A stretch of DNA of 64,000 nucleotides from Haloarcula laminariae. GTDB lineage: Archaea; Halobacteriota; Halobacteria; Halobacteriales; Haloarculaceae. Position numbers and translations under genes: made by a program. Shown in pieces: positions 34,348 through 43,210 of the stretch. Each line of letters opens with the position of its first letter. Position 1 is the first letter of the stretch. The DNA lies in assembly GCF_025457605.1 (NCBI RefSeq), contig NZ_JAMZFY010000001.1, forward strand, positions 1 through 64,000. The letters are read 5' to 3'. The notes beneath the pieces were generated by a model. The model saw only the letters and a program-made list of their open reading frames with translations, ran no database searches and was not told the origin of the DNA.

Positions 34348-34494
34348 ATGTTGAAGGCACTAACTCGTCTCTCTCCATTTTCAGCGAATTCCGAGGAGTT
34401 GCTTGAGTGTCGGCACTGCGGAGCCAGTTTAGATGAAAATTATGCCTCATGCCCTGACTGCGGCTGTCGTGATATTGCCCGGTACGAGCTATAG
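34348..34494 (+). CDS. 48-residue zinc-ribbon protein
   Basis: A short frame from ATG 34348 to TAG 34492-34494 encoding CRHC and CPDCGC pairs spaced for one zinc ion, with a basic/hydrophobic N-terminal arm. It lies six bases after the previous zinc-ribbon gene, so the two are likely co-transcribed. The function is unknown. Confidence 0.55.
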   Translation: MLKALTRLSPFSANSEELLECRHCGASLDENYASCPDCGCRDIARYEL

Positions 34495-34547
34495 GGACAT
34501 CTCCTGCTAACGTCAGAAGGCGGATTCTCGACTGAGTCTATTGAGCC

Positions 34548-34625
34548 AACCAGCTTTGTTAAAACCCTATTAGTTCGGTACTCCAGAAGCGGGAACAGCC
34601 GCTAAGTAGGTTTGTGAATTGACCG
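34548..34625 (+). repeat. Dispersed IS-end-like repeat, copy 1
   Basis: This segment aligns with 43211-43283 over about 75 bases. It starts with GCTTTGTTAAAACCCTAT and ends with GGAACAGCCGCTAAGTAGGT. The core is also found at 37373-37400 and, inverted, at 40921-40946. It probably represents a solo end of a transposable element. Positions 34495-34734 contain no gene. Confidence 0.5.
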
Positions 34626-34734
34626 CCGAAGTTATGTCAGCCTGAAGAGAAGTTCCGATAGCCGTGCGAGATATCCCGCACGTATCGGGTACACGTATTC
34701 GGATAGCTGAAGGGCACAAATTGTGCTGAGGCCG

Positions 34735-36063
34735 CTAATTCTTCTCGGATATCTCTTCGAACCAATCGATCAATCGTAACTCACGGTTTCGGTCTTCACG
34801 TAGATTCTCAATCTGTGCTTCATCTATCGTGAACTGTTCCAGAGCGAATTTCATCTCTTCATAGCCCCAATCTCCTCGTTTGTCTATGTAGAGGTCTATG
34901 AGGGACTCATGGAGACTCTTGACGAGATTCCGATCAGCGGTAGTTAACCGCAAGCCTGCACCTTCATGGACGTACGAATTCCGCTTGTTCTGTGCCCGGT
35001 TTCGTCTAATCCGGCCGATTTCCGAGTCTTCCCACCCTAACATTACCGCTGCTCTATCAACTACCTCAGACATCCTTTCACCTTCCTCTACGAGTGTGAG
35101 GATTTCGATTCCTCGCCAGAACTCAAAGAAAGACTCACGTTCTGAGGGCTCAGTTATTGCTGCTTGAAACGCCCTAATGGAGTTCAATAGTCGACCATCC
35201 AGCGGATGCTCCTCCTCAAATGTAGGCATCCACTCAAGTAGTGTCTCGAACAGTTCTTCCTGTAGACTATGTGGGCTATCTACCTCTCGCAGAGTCGGGT
35301 CTTCACTATAATAATGCCCCACGAACTCGTCCTCTTCGTGCAACAGATAGATGAATGGTTCTCGGAGTTCCCCCCATCGGTCGGGCCACGGCCCCGAATT
35401 GTGTGAGAGCATCTGTATCCGATTAAACGTTGCAGAGTAGTTCATCATTCCCAGAAGAATCTCCAACTGCTCGACCACATGGTTAACAGCGTACTTCTCA
35501 TCTCTTGCCCTGTACGAGGTAAACCAGTAGGTGAACCACGGATTATCTAGCTCATTCGGGCTCTTATCCACGAAGTCCATCAACTTCCGCTGTCGTCGAT
35601 ATTTATCGTGGTCTTCATCATAGTCGGGAATAAACTGTTCTTCCCAGTCGCTACGCGAGAGGCGTTCGAAAACGACATCGCCGACCTGTGGTGACTCGGG
35701 TAACAGTTCAGACGATCGGCGGTCGAAATTGAGCGGGAATGCTACCACGTATTCGTTTAATTCCCGTTCATACAGTCGTTCCTTGAACTCTGGTAGCTTT
35801 TCTTCTATTTGCTGTGCAGGGTCGCCCGCTCCCTTTACTTCCAACAAGAGATTATTCAGTTCACTTTCAAGCACTTCATACGAAATCCGTAGCGAGTCAG
35901 GGTCAAGATTGAGGTTCTCAACGACAATCGGTGGGAGCCGGTCGTGCTTTCTCGCGGCCTCTGATCCAGAGTAACTCCATCCACCGTCATCATTTCCCTC
36001 TACTGTGTCCACAAGTACCTCGATACAATATGCAGTATCGTCATCCATAGTGACTTCTTGCAA
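34735..36063 (-). CDS. HEPN-domain protein (Apea-like), putative RNase
   Basis: A 442-residue acidic protein. The C-terminal third contains FFEFWRGIEIL and KRNSYVHEG, with the HEPN R-x4-H signature (RNSYVH), the catalytic pair of HEPN ribonucleases. The N-terminal two thirds lack recognisable motifs and may be a sensor. HEPN nucleases of this Apea type often act as abortive-infection effectors or toxins. No separate antitoxin gene is adjacent. Codon use is more AT-rich than in the Dpd genes. Alternative start: ATG 36048. Confidence 0.65.
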   Translation of the reverse strand: MQEVTMDDDTAYCIEVLVDTVEGNDDGGWSYSGSEAARKHDRLPPIVVENLNLDPDSLRISYEVLESELNNLLLEVKGAGDPAQQIEEKLPEFKERLYERELNEYVVAFPLNFDRRSSELLPESPQVGDVVFERLSRSDWEEQFIPDYDEDHDKYRRQRKLMDFVDKSPNELDNPWFTYWFTSYRARDEKYAVNHVVEQLEILLGMMNYSATFNRIQMLSHNSGPWPDRWGELREPFIYLLHEEDEFVGHYYSEDPTLREVDSPHSLQEELFETLLEWMPTFEEEHPLDGRLLNSIRAFQAAITEPSERESFFEFWRGIEILTLVEEGERMSEVVDRAAVMLGWEDSEIGRIRRNRAQNKRNSYVHEGAGLRLTTADRNLVKSLHESLIDLYIDKRGDWGYEEMKFALEQFTIDEAQIENLREDRNRELRLIDWFEEISEKN

Positions 36064-36170
36064 TCCAGATAGATAGACCTAATTGCAAAATTTACACTTT
36101 GTACTTAGCGGCCTATACTCGAATCGATTAGCTGTTGAGGGCCTCACCAGCGCCACACATTTCCACCCGC

Positions 36171-36177
36171 TATTTAA
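36171..36177 (+). promoter_or_regulatory. TATA box of TBP gene
   Basis: The sequence TATTTAA lies about 28 bases before the ATG at 36203, placing the transcription start at or next to the start codon. That would give a leaderless mRNA, which is usual in haloarchaea. Confidence 0.55.
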
Positions 36178-36202
36178 GTGATTTGTCCGACGAATATCCC
36201 GT

Positions 36203-36763
36203 ATGAGCACTCTGGCGGACACGATTCATATCGAGAACGTCGTTGCATCCAGCGATATCGGCCAAGAACTCGCCCTCGACCAGCTCGCAACGGATCTCGA
36301 TGGCGCGGAGTACAATCCAGAGGACTTTCCTGGGATTGTCTACCGCCTTCAGGAGCCGAAGTCAGCCACACTGATTTTCCGATCGGGGAAAGTCGTCTGC
36401 ACCGGCGCGAAAAGCGTCGACGATGTTCACGAAGCTCTCAGCATCGTCTTCGATGACCTCCGTGAGTTAGGGATCGACGTTGCGAGTAACCCGCCGATCG
36501 AGGTGCAGAATATCGTCTCCAGTGCCAACCTCAAGCAGTCCTTGAATTTGAACGCAATCGCAATCGGGCTGGGCTTAGAGCAAATCGAGTACGAACCCGA
36601 ACAGTTCCCCGGCCTCGTCTATCGTCTCGACGATCCCGACGTCGTCGTTCTCCTCTTCGGCAGTGGGAAACTCGTGATTACCGGCGCAAATGAACCCGAG
36701 GACGCCCAGCACGCGCTGGGACACGTCGAAGACCGCCTCACTGAACTCGGCCTGCTTGAGTGA
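36203..36763 (+). CDS. tbp: TATA-box-binding protein paralogue
   Basis: A 186-residue protein of two imperfect repeats (about 5-90 and 95-182). Each has the TBP pattern IENVVAS / VQNIVSS, then PEDFPGIVYRL / PEQFPGLVYRL, and TLIFRSGKVVCTGAKS / VLLFGSGKLVITGANE. The length matches archaeal TBP. Haloarchaea carry several TBPs, some on plasmids, thought to direct alternative promoter choice with TFB partners. No TFB gene is nearby. A plasmid-type TBP fits the accessory nature of this region. Confidence 0.95.
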   Translation: MSTLADTIHIENVVASSDIGQELALDQLATDLDGAEYNPEDFPGIVYRLQEPKSATLIFRSGKVVCTGAKSVDDVHEALSIVFDDLRELGIDVASNPPIEVQNIVSSANLKQSLNLNAIAIGLGLEQIEYEPEQFPGLVYRLDDPDVVVLLFGSGKLVITGANEPEDAQHALGHVEDRLTELGLLE

Positions 36764-36852
36764 GTCCACGGAGCCATCGAGCGACTACTACGCGAAGGGG
36801 GCAGTGTTGCTGGAGTGAGTGACACCCATCCCCGAACGCTGGAAACGGGATG

Positions 36853-37134
36853 TTACTCGCTGAAGTCGACGTACTGGGTTTCCCAGTCGCGACGAGCAGT
36901 AATCTCGCGGCGGCCACGCCCGGTGAGCGTATAGGAGTTTGTGCGCTTGTCGAGCTGTCCTTTCTCTACGAGGCCTTTGTCGACGAGGTCGTCGAGATTC
37001 GGATAGAGTCGGCCGTGATTGATTTCTTGTTCGTAGTAGTCCTCGAGTTCGTCCTTGACTGCGAGCCCATGCGGTTGCTCAAGCCCAGCAATTACATACA
37101 AGATGTCCCGCTGGAATCCAGTTAAATCGTGCAT
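36853..37134 (-). CDS. PadR-family winged-helix regulator
   Basis: A 93-residue protein. LTGFQRDILYVIAGLEQPHGLAVKDELEDYY followed by NHGRLYPNLDDLVDKGLVEKG and RTNSYTLTGRGRREI is the PadR fold with its RLYPNL-type helix and wing. It converges on the TBP gene. It is probably a repressor of itself or of a nearby gene. Confidence 0.85.
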   Translation of the reverse strand: MHDLTGFQRDILYVIAGLEQPHGLAVKDELEDYYEQEINHGRLYPNLDDLVDKGLVEKGQLDKRTNSYTLTGRGRREITARRDWETQYVDFSE

Positions 37135-37372
37135 CCGTCTATATCCCCTTCAACTGGGTTGAATAAGTCCCCTCTGATATCCTAGTAGGTGTTGCAGTCC
37201 CAGGGTCGAAATCCCAGAGCGACTCCAAGATGGGAACGATGAGGTCATCGGAATCAAGTGATCGGCGCGGCAGTCAGAAAATCGCCCGAAGTTAACCAAC
37301 ATTCCACTGGAAGGCCTATTCTGTTGGTTAACAGTCGTCGTCAATACGGTTTCTTTATTTAGAATGAGAGCT

Positions 37373-37400
37373 GAAACAGCCGCTCAGTAGGTGTGTGAAC
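37373..37400 (+). repeat. Dispersed IS-end-like repeat, copy 2
   Basis: The core GAAACAGCCGCTCAGTAGGT continues with GTGTGAACGTACC and aligns with copies at 34592-34620, 43248-43281 and the inverted copy at 40921-40946. The sequence after the core also resembles that after the inverted copy, so more than the core is shared. Confidence 0.5.
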
Positions 37401-37564
37401 GTACCACCAAATCTTCTGCTAAGTTTCGTTGATTCTCTGCATCCTGATGAATACAGGGCGCATATCAGTCACGGCCTCAATAGTCGGGTTCCGCGAAAAC
37501 TACTTTGTAACACGAAAGAACAGTCGAATATGGTTCATGCGAAGACGGCGGTGAGTCTCTGATA

Positions 37565-37770
37565 AGTTTGCTAATCGCGTACATCGGGCTACTCATACGT
37601 GTCGCGCTCTACCTGCTCATCTTCTGGCCCACCATTGGTACTACGTCTACTCAGACGCAGAGAAACGAGGACTCAGGAATCTGCGACTACGCGGTATTGT
37701 GCCTGGGGGTTCTTAGGCATATTGGGACTGCTCATCCACTTGGGAATGGTTCAGCACAGGACTGACCAGT
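37565..37770 (+). pseudogene. Frameshifted remnant of a small membrane protein
   Basis: The first frame reads LLIAYIGLLIRVALYLLIFWP, a strong membrane segment, and becomes non-hydrophobic after about 37705. In the next frame the DNA then reads GFLGILGLLIHLGMVQHRTDQ and a TAA near 37770, a second membrane segment. A single frameshift therefore separates two halves of a two-helix membrane protein. No ATG is evident at the start. The rest of 37135-37858 holds the repeat and no other gene. Confidence 0.45.
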
Positions 37771-37858
37771 AAGTCGCCCGCTGAACTCAGCCTCTATCTC
37801 TCTCAAGCCGATCTCAGCAAGCCAGAATTCGGTTACGTTGGAAAGTATGAGGGTTCTG

Positions 37859-38500
37859 CTAATCCCTATCAGTTTCCCCATCCGTAGCTAAAATCGCCAC
37901 ACGCTCAATATCTTCTTCCATCAAAACGACTGAGTCAGTAACTCCGTCAGAAAACACTTCGTCAGAATCCTCATCGACCCAGTAGACATCATCCAACCAT
38001 AGCTCATGCGGCTTCTCAGCCCGGCTGTACTCTTTGACACCGCCAATAACCCGTGCATCACTCGACGTCTTCACACGTACAACCGCAGCGTTGTCCATCG
38101 CTCCCTCCCAGGGCTGACGTCGATGCCTACGGTACTCCCGACCACTCCACAGCCTGTGCTGAATCTTGCTACGCATGTCAAAAATCAATTCTAATGAATA
38201 GAGACCTCCCAACGCAACAGCGATGGACAAGTAGATCGCAACTAGGTCAAGCCTGAACCATGGAGTGAAGAACATCGTCTCAACTTCGGAGAGACTGTTC
38301 ACCGGTTCGTAGAGGATCTGGTATACTCCTAAAAAGGCTGCGTCAATAAGTAAGCTGGAGATCAGGCTTGCAACGAGAAGTTTGAATCGAGAAGGCTCCC
38401 GCTCAATAACACCGATATTCGATGCAATTAGAACAGCAATGAACCCCGGAGCGACGAGTATCGCTAATCCGATGATGGTTATCGTCGATATCGAAGGCAT
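37859..38500 (-). CDS. DUF6338-like membrane protein
   Basis: A 213-residue protein with three predicted membrane segments (about 5-28, 42-62 and 88-108) and a cytoplasmic C-terminal domain. That domain carries PWEGAM, then VVRVKTSSDARVIGGVKEYS and a tail of short strands, the pattern of DUF6338. The family is of unknown role and is common in mobile DNA and phage-related islands. It is followed 10 bases later on its own strand side by a Ser-rich gene at 38511, which lies upstream of it, so the two probably form an operon. Confidence 0.6.
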   Translation of the reverse strand: MPSISTITIIGLAILVAPGFIAVLIASNIGVIEREPSRFKLLVASLISSLLIDAAFLGVYQILYEPVNSLSEVETMFFTPWFRLDLVAIYLSIAVALGGLYSLELIFDMRSKIQHRLWSGREYRRHRRQPWEGAMDNAAVVRVKTSSDARVIGGVKEYSRAEKPHELWLDDVYWVDEDSDEVFSDGVTDSVVLMEEDIERVAILATDGETDRD

Positions 38501-38510
38501 TCGTTACCAG

Positions 38511-38807
38511 CTAATTATCTGAAGACTCTTGACTCGAAGATCCACCGCTTGAAGACTCCGAAGTGTCTGAAGACGTGTCTCGTCCAGAACCTCCTTCTTC
38601 AGTGGGGATATATCCGGCACCATCGCTCGGGGACCAGCCATCCGTATCTGCTGTCTTCCCCTTTGAGTTTGTCCGTGGCTGTTTCGAACCGGATAATGCT
38701 TCCGTGCCGCTGTCTTTGTTTTTGCTCTTCGAAAGGTCCGCCTTCTCACTCGAAGAACTGTTGTTAGAAGAAGCACTGCTTGAGTCTTCAGCTGTGTCTT
38801 CGCCCAT
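38511..38807 (-). CDS. Ser-rich low-complexity protein
   Basis: A 98-residue protein that is over one third Ser with many Glu, Asp, Lys and Gly residues, and a less biased centre (TDGWSPSDGAGYIPTEEGG). It lacks a signal peptide or membrane segment. It lies just upstream of the DUF6338-like gene with a 10-base gap, an arrangement I associate with that family. It is probably intrinsically disordered. Confidence 0.55.
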   Translation of the reverse strand: MGEDTAEDSSSASSNNSSSSEKADLSKSKNKDSGTEALSGSKQPRTNSKGKTADTDGWSPSDGAGYIPTEEGGSGRDTSSDTSESSSGGSSSQESSDN

Positions 38808-38986
38808 AGAACGAGTACAGTTTGCTTTGTCAAAAGGATTCCCTCGCTAATAGAGAGATTGAATTCATTCAAGATAGGACCGGTTGCATGGTCGCTGAAG
38901 CCATCCATTTCAGCACTTCTCTGCTCTGGGACACTCTTGGATGCGGCAGAACAATCATCAACCCGGGAACATACCTCGTGAGCATC

Positions 38987-40591
38987 ATGGACTCTGATGC
39001 CGATATCTACGAGGTGTTCCGAAGCGACGAAAGCTGCAAAGAGAAGCTACAGCAACTGAGGAATATTGTCGACAAGGGGACGATCGATCGCCACTTCTAC
39101 ACCAAGATTATCGAGGGGTGCGGAGAAGAGGAACCTCGGCTGGCATTCGAACGATTGGATGACTTGATCCGGAACCGGGAAATTCTGGTGAGTGATCTAG
39201 ACTCTGCTCTACGAGCTGCCGGAAAACCAGACCGTGACCTTGCACAACGGTATATGAACAAGTGGCTTGACGAGGAGGAATACTCGACTGGCTACGTTTC
39301 TAGCTACATTCCTCACGTCTACTGGAATCACACAGATCTGCTTCAACAAGAACTGCAGAAGTGGTACAGTAATTCGCCGCTGGTCTTTGAGAAAGCTGTA
39401 GAACGAACTCTTGAAGCATACTACCAGTCAAGGAAAGCAGGTGAAGACCTGGACGGCCGGGGCAGCGAACTTCTATCAGCCCTGAAGGATATCGCAGCGA
39501 GCGAAGACATTAACCCAGATCAGGCACTGAAATCCGTTTCTAAGGACAACGACTTACTGCGAGCTGATAACATTCTCAAGGATCTTCAGAACCTGCCCTC
39601 CAACCTCGATTCATACGGTCTTGGAATTGATTACGACCAAGTTCGGAGTAACGCCGATGATTATCCCTTCCTGATCGATATCTTGGGCGAGGACTGGATT
39701 GATGATCTTCAGTCACAGGGAACTCACAGTCTTGCCCGCTTCCTCTCACACGATATCCCCCGGGAAGATGTGTACTGGTTTTCGAGAGCGGGCCACGATA
39801 TCGATATTAAGACACGGAACGATCTGGAATCGATCCACTTCTTATCGTACCTGGATCACTGCTGTGAGTCACTCTACGACAACCACGACCCGACAGAATC
39901 TCTTGGAGACGATCTTATCAATCGGCAGCAGTACGAGGATACGGTCACTGAGATACAGACGACAAACGCACTTCGACGAGAGTTCGTCGACGGTGACGTG
40001 GTTATTGAGGAATCAGTTGCTGGAAGAAAGCCGGATCTGAAAGTCGATCTCGACGATGACACTATTTGGGTGGAGGTCACTCATACCCGGCGAACCACAG
40101 AAGCACGGCTTAACAGCGTCTTCTCAGCCACCGGCGGAATAGCAAGCGATGTCCGAACGAAGGTAACTGAGAAAACCAGAGGCCAGATAACAGATATCAA
40201 AGACGAAGAACCGGACGACTTGACGATGCTCGTGTTGAAGAACGAGTTTTCAGCTATCGACAATCGCCATGTCCGGGAGTATGCTGAAGGCGGTCATATC
40301 ATGGTTCTCGAGGAAGGAGAGAACAATCCGGCTTTGGTGCGTGGTAAACCGGTCGCTGTCCAGGATACGGAACCGTTTAGCGGCAACAACATCGAGAATC
40401 TCGATCTCTTGATCAATTTCGAGCTTTCAGGAGGTCTGAACTCTCCGTATATTGAGGGACAGGTGTTCTGCTTCAACCCTGATATAGACGAGAGCCTGTT
40501 GAAACGTCTTGGTGAGGCATTCAATGCTGGAGACAGGGTATTTACTTCCGAGCTTACTACCGGCAACGAAGAATTAGACGACGGAGAGTAA
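38987..40591 (+). CDS. Large hypothetical protein with nuclease-like C-terminus
   Basis: A 534-residue protein starting at ATG 38987; upstream in-frame ATGs give an implausible N-terminus. Residues 1-340 are helical and repetitive, possibly a scaffold. In the C-terminal part, VIEESVAGRKPDLKVDLDDDTIWVEVTHT has the E...PD...ExT pattern of PD-(D/E)XK nucleases, with Thr in place of Lys. I cannot name a family. As a single gene between mobile-element remnants it may be a standalone defence protein. Confidence 0.55.
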   Translation: MDSDADIYEVFRSDESCKEKLQQLRNIVDKGTIDRHFYTKIIEGCGEEEPRLAFERLDDLIRNREILVSDLDSALRAAGKPDRDLAQRYMNKWLDEEEYSTGYVSSYIPHVYWNHTDLLQQELQKWYSNSPLVFEKAVERTLEAYYQSRKAGEDLDGRGSELLSALKDIAASEDINPDQALKSVSKDNDLLRADNILKDLQNLPSNLDSYGLGIDYDQVRSNADDYPFLIDILGEDWIDDLQSQGTHSLARFLSHDIPREDVYWFSRAGHDIDIKTRNDLESIHFLSYLDHCCESLYDNHDPTESLGDDLINRQQYEDTVTEIQTTNALRREFVDGDVVIEESVAGRKPDLKVDLDDDTIWVEVTHTRRTTEARLNSVFSATGGIASDVRTKVTEKTRGQITDIKDEEPDDLTMLVLKNEFSAIDNRHVREYAEGGHIMVLEEGENNPALVRGKPVAVQDTEPFSGNNIENLDLLINFELSGGLNSPYIEGQVFCFNPDIDESLLKRLGEAFNAGDRVFTSELTTGNEELDDGE

Positions 40592-41305
40592 CTGGGACGC
40601 CGCTCAACTACATCTTCTGCAACCATTACGACGTTGCTTTCCTGTTGAGTGTACTCGCTTGCTTCGGCGAAATCCGCATCTATGGGCAGGGATTTGGTGA
40701 TGTTTGACCGTATACTCTCTTGATTTCCGTATCGGTGGTTATCGGAACCGTTGGGTTCTATCTATCCCTCAAAGAGACTTTGACTGGTGAACCGTCTACA
40801 CATCGACTGTACGTACTTCGACTGGCTGGAATAGCTTGTCCCACTTGCTGACTACATCCTCTGCATTTAGCAAGATATCGAGAACATCAACGGAATCTGG
40901 GAGACAATTCGGCGGTACGTTCTAACACCTACTTACCGGCTGTTTCACCGTAGGTAGTATCTGACCGATGGGATTTCAACAGGGCCGAATATGTGGATAG
41001 AGTAGTCCGTTATCGTATCGATCGTTAGACTATGACGGTCATCGGATAGTAGAACACCATAATATAAAAAATATGATAGCATTTCTTCTTGTAGCTGTTG
41101 TCGGTTATAATTGGACACTGATCGATAACTCAGTATACCACCGCTACGTATTGCGGTTTTCAGAAATTTGTTGTAACTGAATGGAACGTGATTGTTACAA
41201 GATTGCTTCAACAAACAGAGGAATCCCGGAAAAAGGAGCTCTCTGTCGGGTTATCTTCGTCGACAAAGACCGTAAATAGCCACAAGTTGCAATAGTTGTT
41301 AGCCG
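40592..41305. other. Gene-poor gap with decayed sequence and a repeat
   Basis: About 700 bases without a convincing gene. A plus-strand frame around 40710-40850 (LLISVSVVIGTVGFYLSL...) looks like a membrane-protein fragment without a start. An inverted copy of the dispersed repeat core lies at 40921-40946. The sequence is AT-rich. Confidence 0.45.
40921..40946 (-). repeat. Dispersed IS-end-like repeat, inverted copy 3
   Basis: The minus strand reads GAAACAGCCGGTAAGTAGGT followed by GTTAGA. After it the minus strand continues ACGTACCGCCGAAT, similar to ACGTACCACCAAAT after the copy at 37373. The shared flank shows this is the end of a longer element. Confidence 0.5.
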
Positions 41306-42169
41306 ATGAGCTCCCGCAAATCTCAAAAATTCGGGAATTATTCGCCGCCCAAAGAAGATAGCCGTCGTCCACTAACCCGACAAGACACAATTAAGCTCTA
41401 TCAGACCGCCCGTGAGTGGCCGGACATCGAAACTGAGCTTGCTATACGAGTACTCTTAGACTACGGTCTCCGAATTGGTGAACTTGTTCACCTCCGAAGC
41501 GACTGGGTACGAAAAGAGTATCATAATGGGAAGGATGAGGAGTTTTGGTTGATTCAGATTCCGAAGTTCGAGCGTTGCTATGGTGGAAAAGGAGAGAAGG
41601 CTACTCAACAAGGTAATCAAGACGGTCTGGATCTTCATCGCACCTCAAGACCGTGTACAAGGTGCAAGGATCGGAGTTATAAACGGAAAGTAGCGCCAAA
41701 AATCAACGGTGAGCGACGGCCAGACCATGGATGGTTAACCGAGGAACAAGCAAAAGAGTATGATTTTCACCCAAAGTCCGCTCGTAGCGCGGATAAAGTC
41801 TGGCAATTGGGTGAGCTACCGGAAACAGCGGAAACAGCCCGTAAACTCAAAAAATTCGTCTCGGGACAGAAATATGAGCAATGGCCTCATCAGTCTAATT
41901 CTGCTCGGACTCGTCTCAATAAAGTCGTTGAGGAAGCAGATTTAACTCTTCCCGAGCGTCCGTCAGATACCGGAGTTGTCCCACATGCATTACGGCATAC
42001 CTATGGGTGCCGCCTTGTCGAGGCACGCGTCGGGGAAGGCATAGGGATGAAGCAAATGCGTCATCAGAACGCGGATGTTTTCGAGTGGTACGCACAGGTC
42101 AGAGGCGTACGGACATTTAATGCACTGAGTAACGCTGTTGATAGTTCTGCTAGTCTTCTACATGAATAA
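41306..42169 (+). CDS. Tyrosine recombinase / integrase
   Basis: A 287-residue site-specific recombinase of the phage-integrase family. The catalytic set is visible: R56 in LDYGLRIGEL, H227-x2-R230 in HALRHTYG, H253 in MRHQNA and Y262 in EWYAQV. The central part contains Cys/His residues (HRTSRPCTRCKD) that may bind zinc, as in other haloarchaeal integrases. It lacks a typical N-terminal core-binding SAM-like domain of full length. Its last eight bases overlap the next gene, so the two are coupled. Confidence 0.85.
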   Translation: MSSRKSQKFGNYSPPKEDSRRPLTRQDTIKLYQTAREWPDIETELAIRVLLDYGLRIGELVHLRSDWVRKEYHNGKDEEFWLIQIPKFERCYGGKGEKATQQGNQDGLDLHRTSRPCTRCKDRSYKRKVAPKINGERRPDHGWLTEEQAKEYDFHPKSARSADKVWQLGELPETAETARKLKKFVSGQKYEQWPHQSNSARTRLNKVVEEADLTLPERPSDTGVVPHALRHTYGCRLVEARVGEGIGMKQMRHQNADVFEWYAQVRGVRTFNALSNAVDSSASLLHE

Positions 42170-43124
42170 CCGTCGAAGCCGACCGCTAACGATTCCGCAA
42201 TGGAAGTCGCTTAGAGAAACAGCACAGGAATCTGGCGGATTTGTGCAACGACTCGTTGCAGATGTTGTTCCATTTACAGCACTAAAACGAAATCAGCTTG
42301 CACATCTCAGAGATAATTGGATACAGTGGCAGGCAGATGGTTTGAAGATAACTATCCCAGGCACTGCAGACTGTAACACCTGGAGATCAGAAGGGGGAGA
42401 TGGATTGGGACCGCTTACTCGTAGAGAACGCCCTTGCCAATCCTGCCGCATTTATGGACGAACCAATAGGTTCGAATCAACCTTCCCGGGCAAGGATCAC
42501 CAAGGTCCATTCCCACGAAGTATTATTCTGCAAAATGAGTTAGCAGAGCCTGCTATAGAACAATTACGGCAGATATTCAGAGTCCGTGATCGACCGGAGG
42601 TTGCAATCTCTCCTGGAACAGTTTCTATGGCGATCCACCGATTGAATGAGTCGGCCCCCTTCGAGAGACGATTTACAAATCGGTCACTGATGCAGACACA
42701 GGTAGTTATCCATGCAGAGTATGATCTTGATTTTGACGCGCTCTGTGATCTTTCGCCGTATACCGAGATCGGAATTAGAAAAATCCTCAGTAAGGCCCCG
42801 GGTGTCACTCATGACATTATGCGTTTTGATGTATCATCACTAGACTTTCTCGAGATTGTAGATAACCAAGCTCCAGTTTCGGCTGCTGAGCTTAGTTCTA
42901 TACTTGACGCGGACCAAGAGAATACCAAGGGACGACTACAGAATATGGCAGAAAGGGATCGCGTTGAGGTTGTTGGAAGAGAAGGACCCCATCTATCAGA
43001 CCAACTTTGGGATGTTACTTCTCCACCTCGAGAGAACTTCTATTGCCGGCAAGAGGATTGCGAATACCAGACACACTCACTAAATGGTATTCGACAGCAT
43101 GAAAGTATGACACATAATATTTGA
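42162..43124 (+). CDS. Integrase-associated protein with C2H2 finger
   Basis: A 320-residue protein starting at ATG 42162 inside the end of the integrase gene. The first 200 residues mirror the integrase layout, including a Cys pair in RRERPCQSCRIYG, but the catalytic R, HxxR and Tyr are not evident, so it looks like a degenerate paralogue. A winged-helix-like segment (about 235-285) and a C-terminal C2H2 finger (FYCRQEDCEYQTHSLNGIRQH...H) follow. It probably binds DNA and assists or regulates recombination. Confidence 0.65.
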   Translation: MNNRRSRPLTIPQWKSLRETAQESGGFVQRLVADVVPFTALKRNQLAHLRDNWIQWQADGLKITIPGTADCNTWRSEGGDGLGPLTRRERPCQSCRIYGRTNRFESTFPGKDHQGPFPRSIILQNELAEPAIEQLRQIFRVRDRPEVAISPGTVSMAIHRLNESAPFERRFTNRSLMQTQVVIHAEYDLDFDALCDLSPYTEIGIRKILSKAPGVTHDIMRFDVSSLDFLEIVDNQAPVSAAELSSILDADQENTKGRLQNMAERDRVEVVGREGPHLSDQLWDVTSPPRENFYCRQEDCEYQTHSLNGIRQHESMTHNI

Positions 43125-43210
43125 ATTTTCGCCGGCGGGTTTTTCGATCGGACTTCGTTACGCTCGCGATCTAAGACTCGGATTCTCGTGACTCACGATT
43201 ACTCTCCGTC

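Noticed and set aside
40945-41214. 89-residue minus-strand ORF before the integrase
   Set aside because: AT-rich, basic and Tyr/Ser-rich, without haloarchaeal bias; it overlaps the dispersed repeat.
472-43124. Direct repeat of the tRNA-Cys 3' end as an att pair
   Set aside because: I looked for TTCAAATCCGGC further along and found no second copy in the window.
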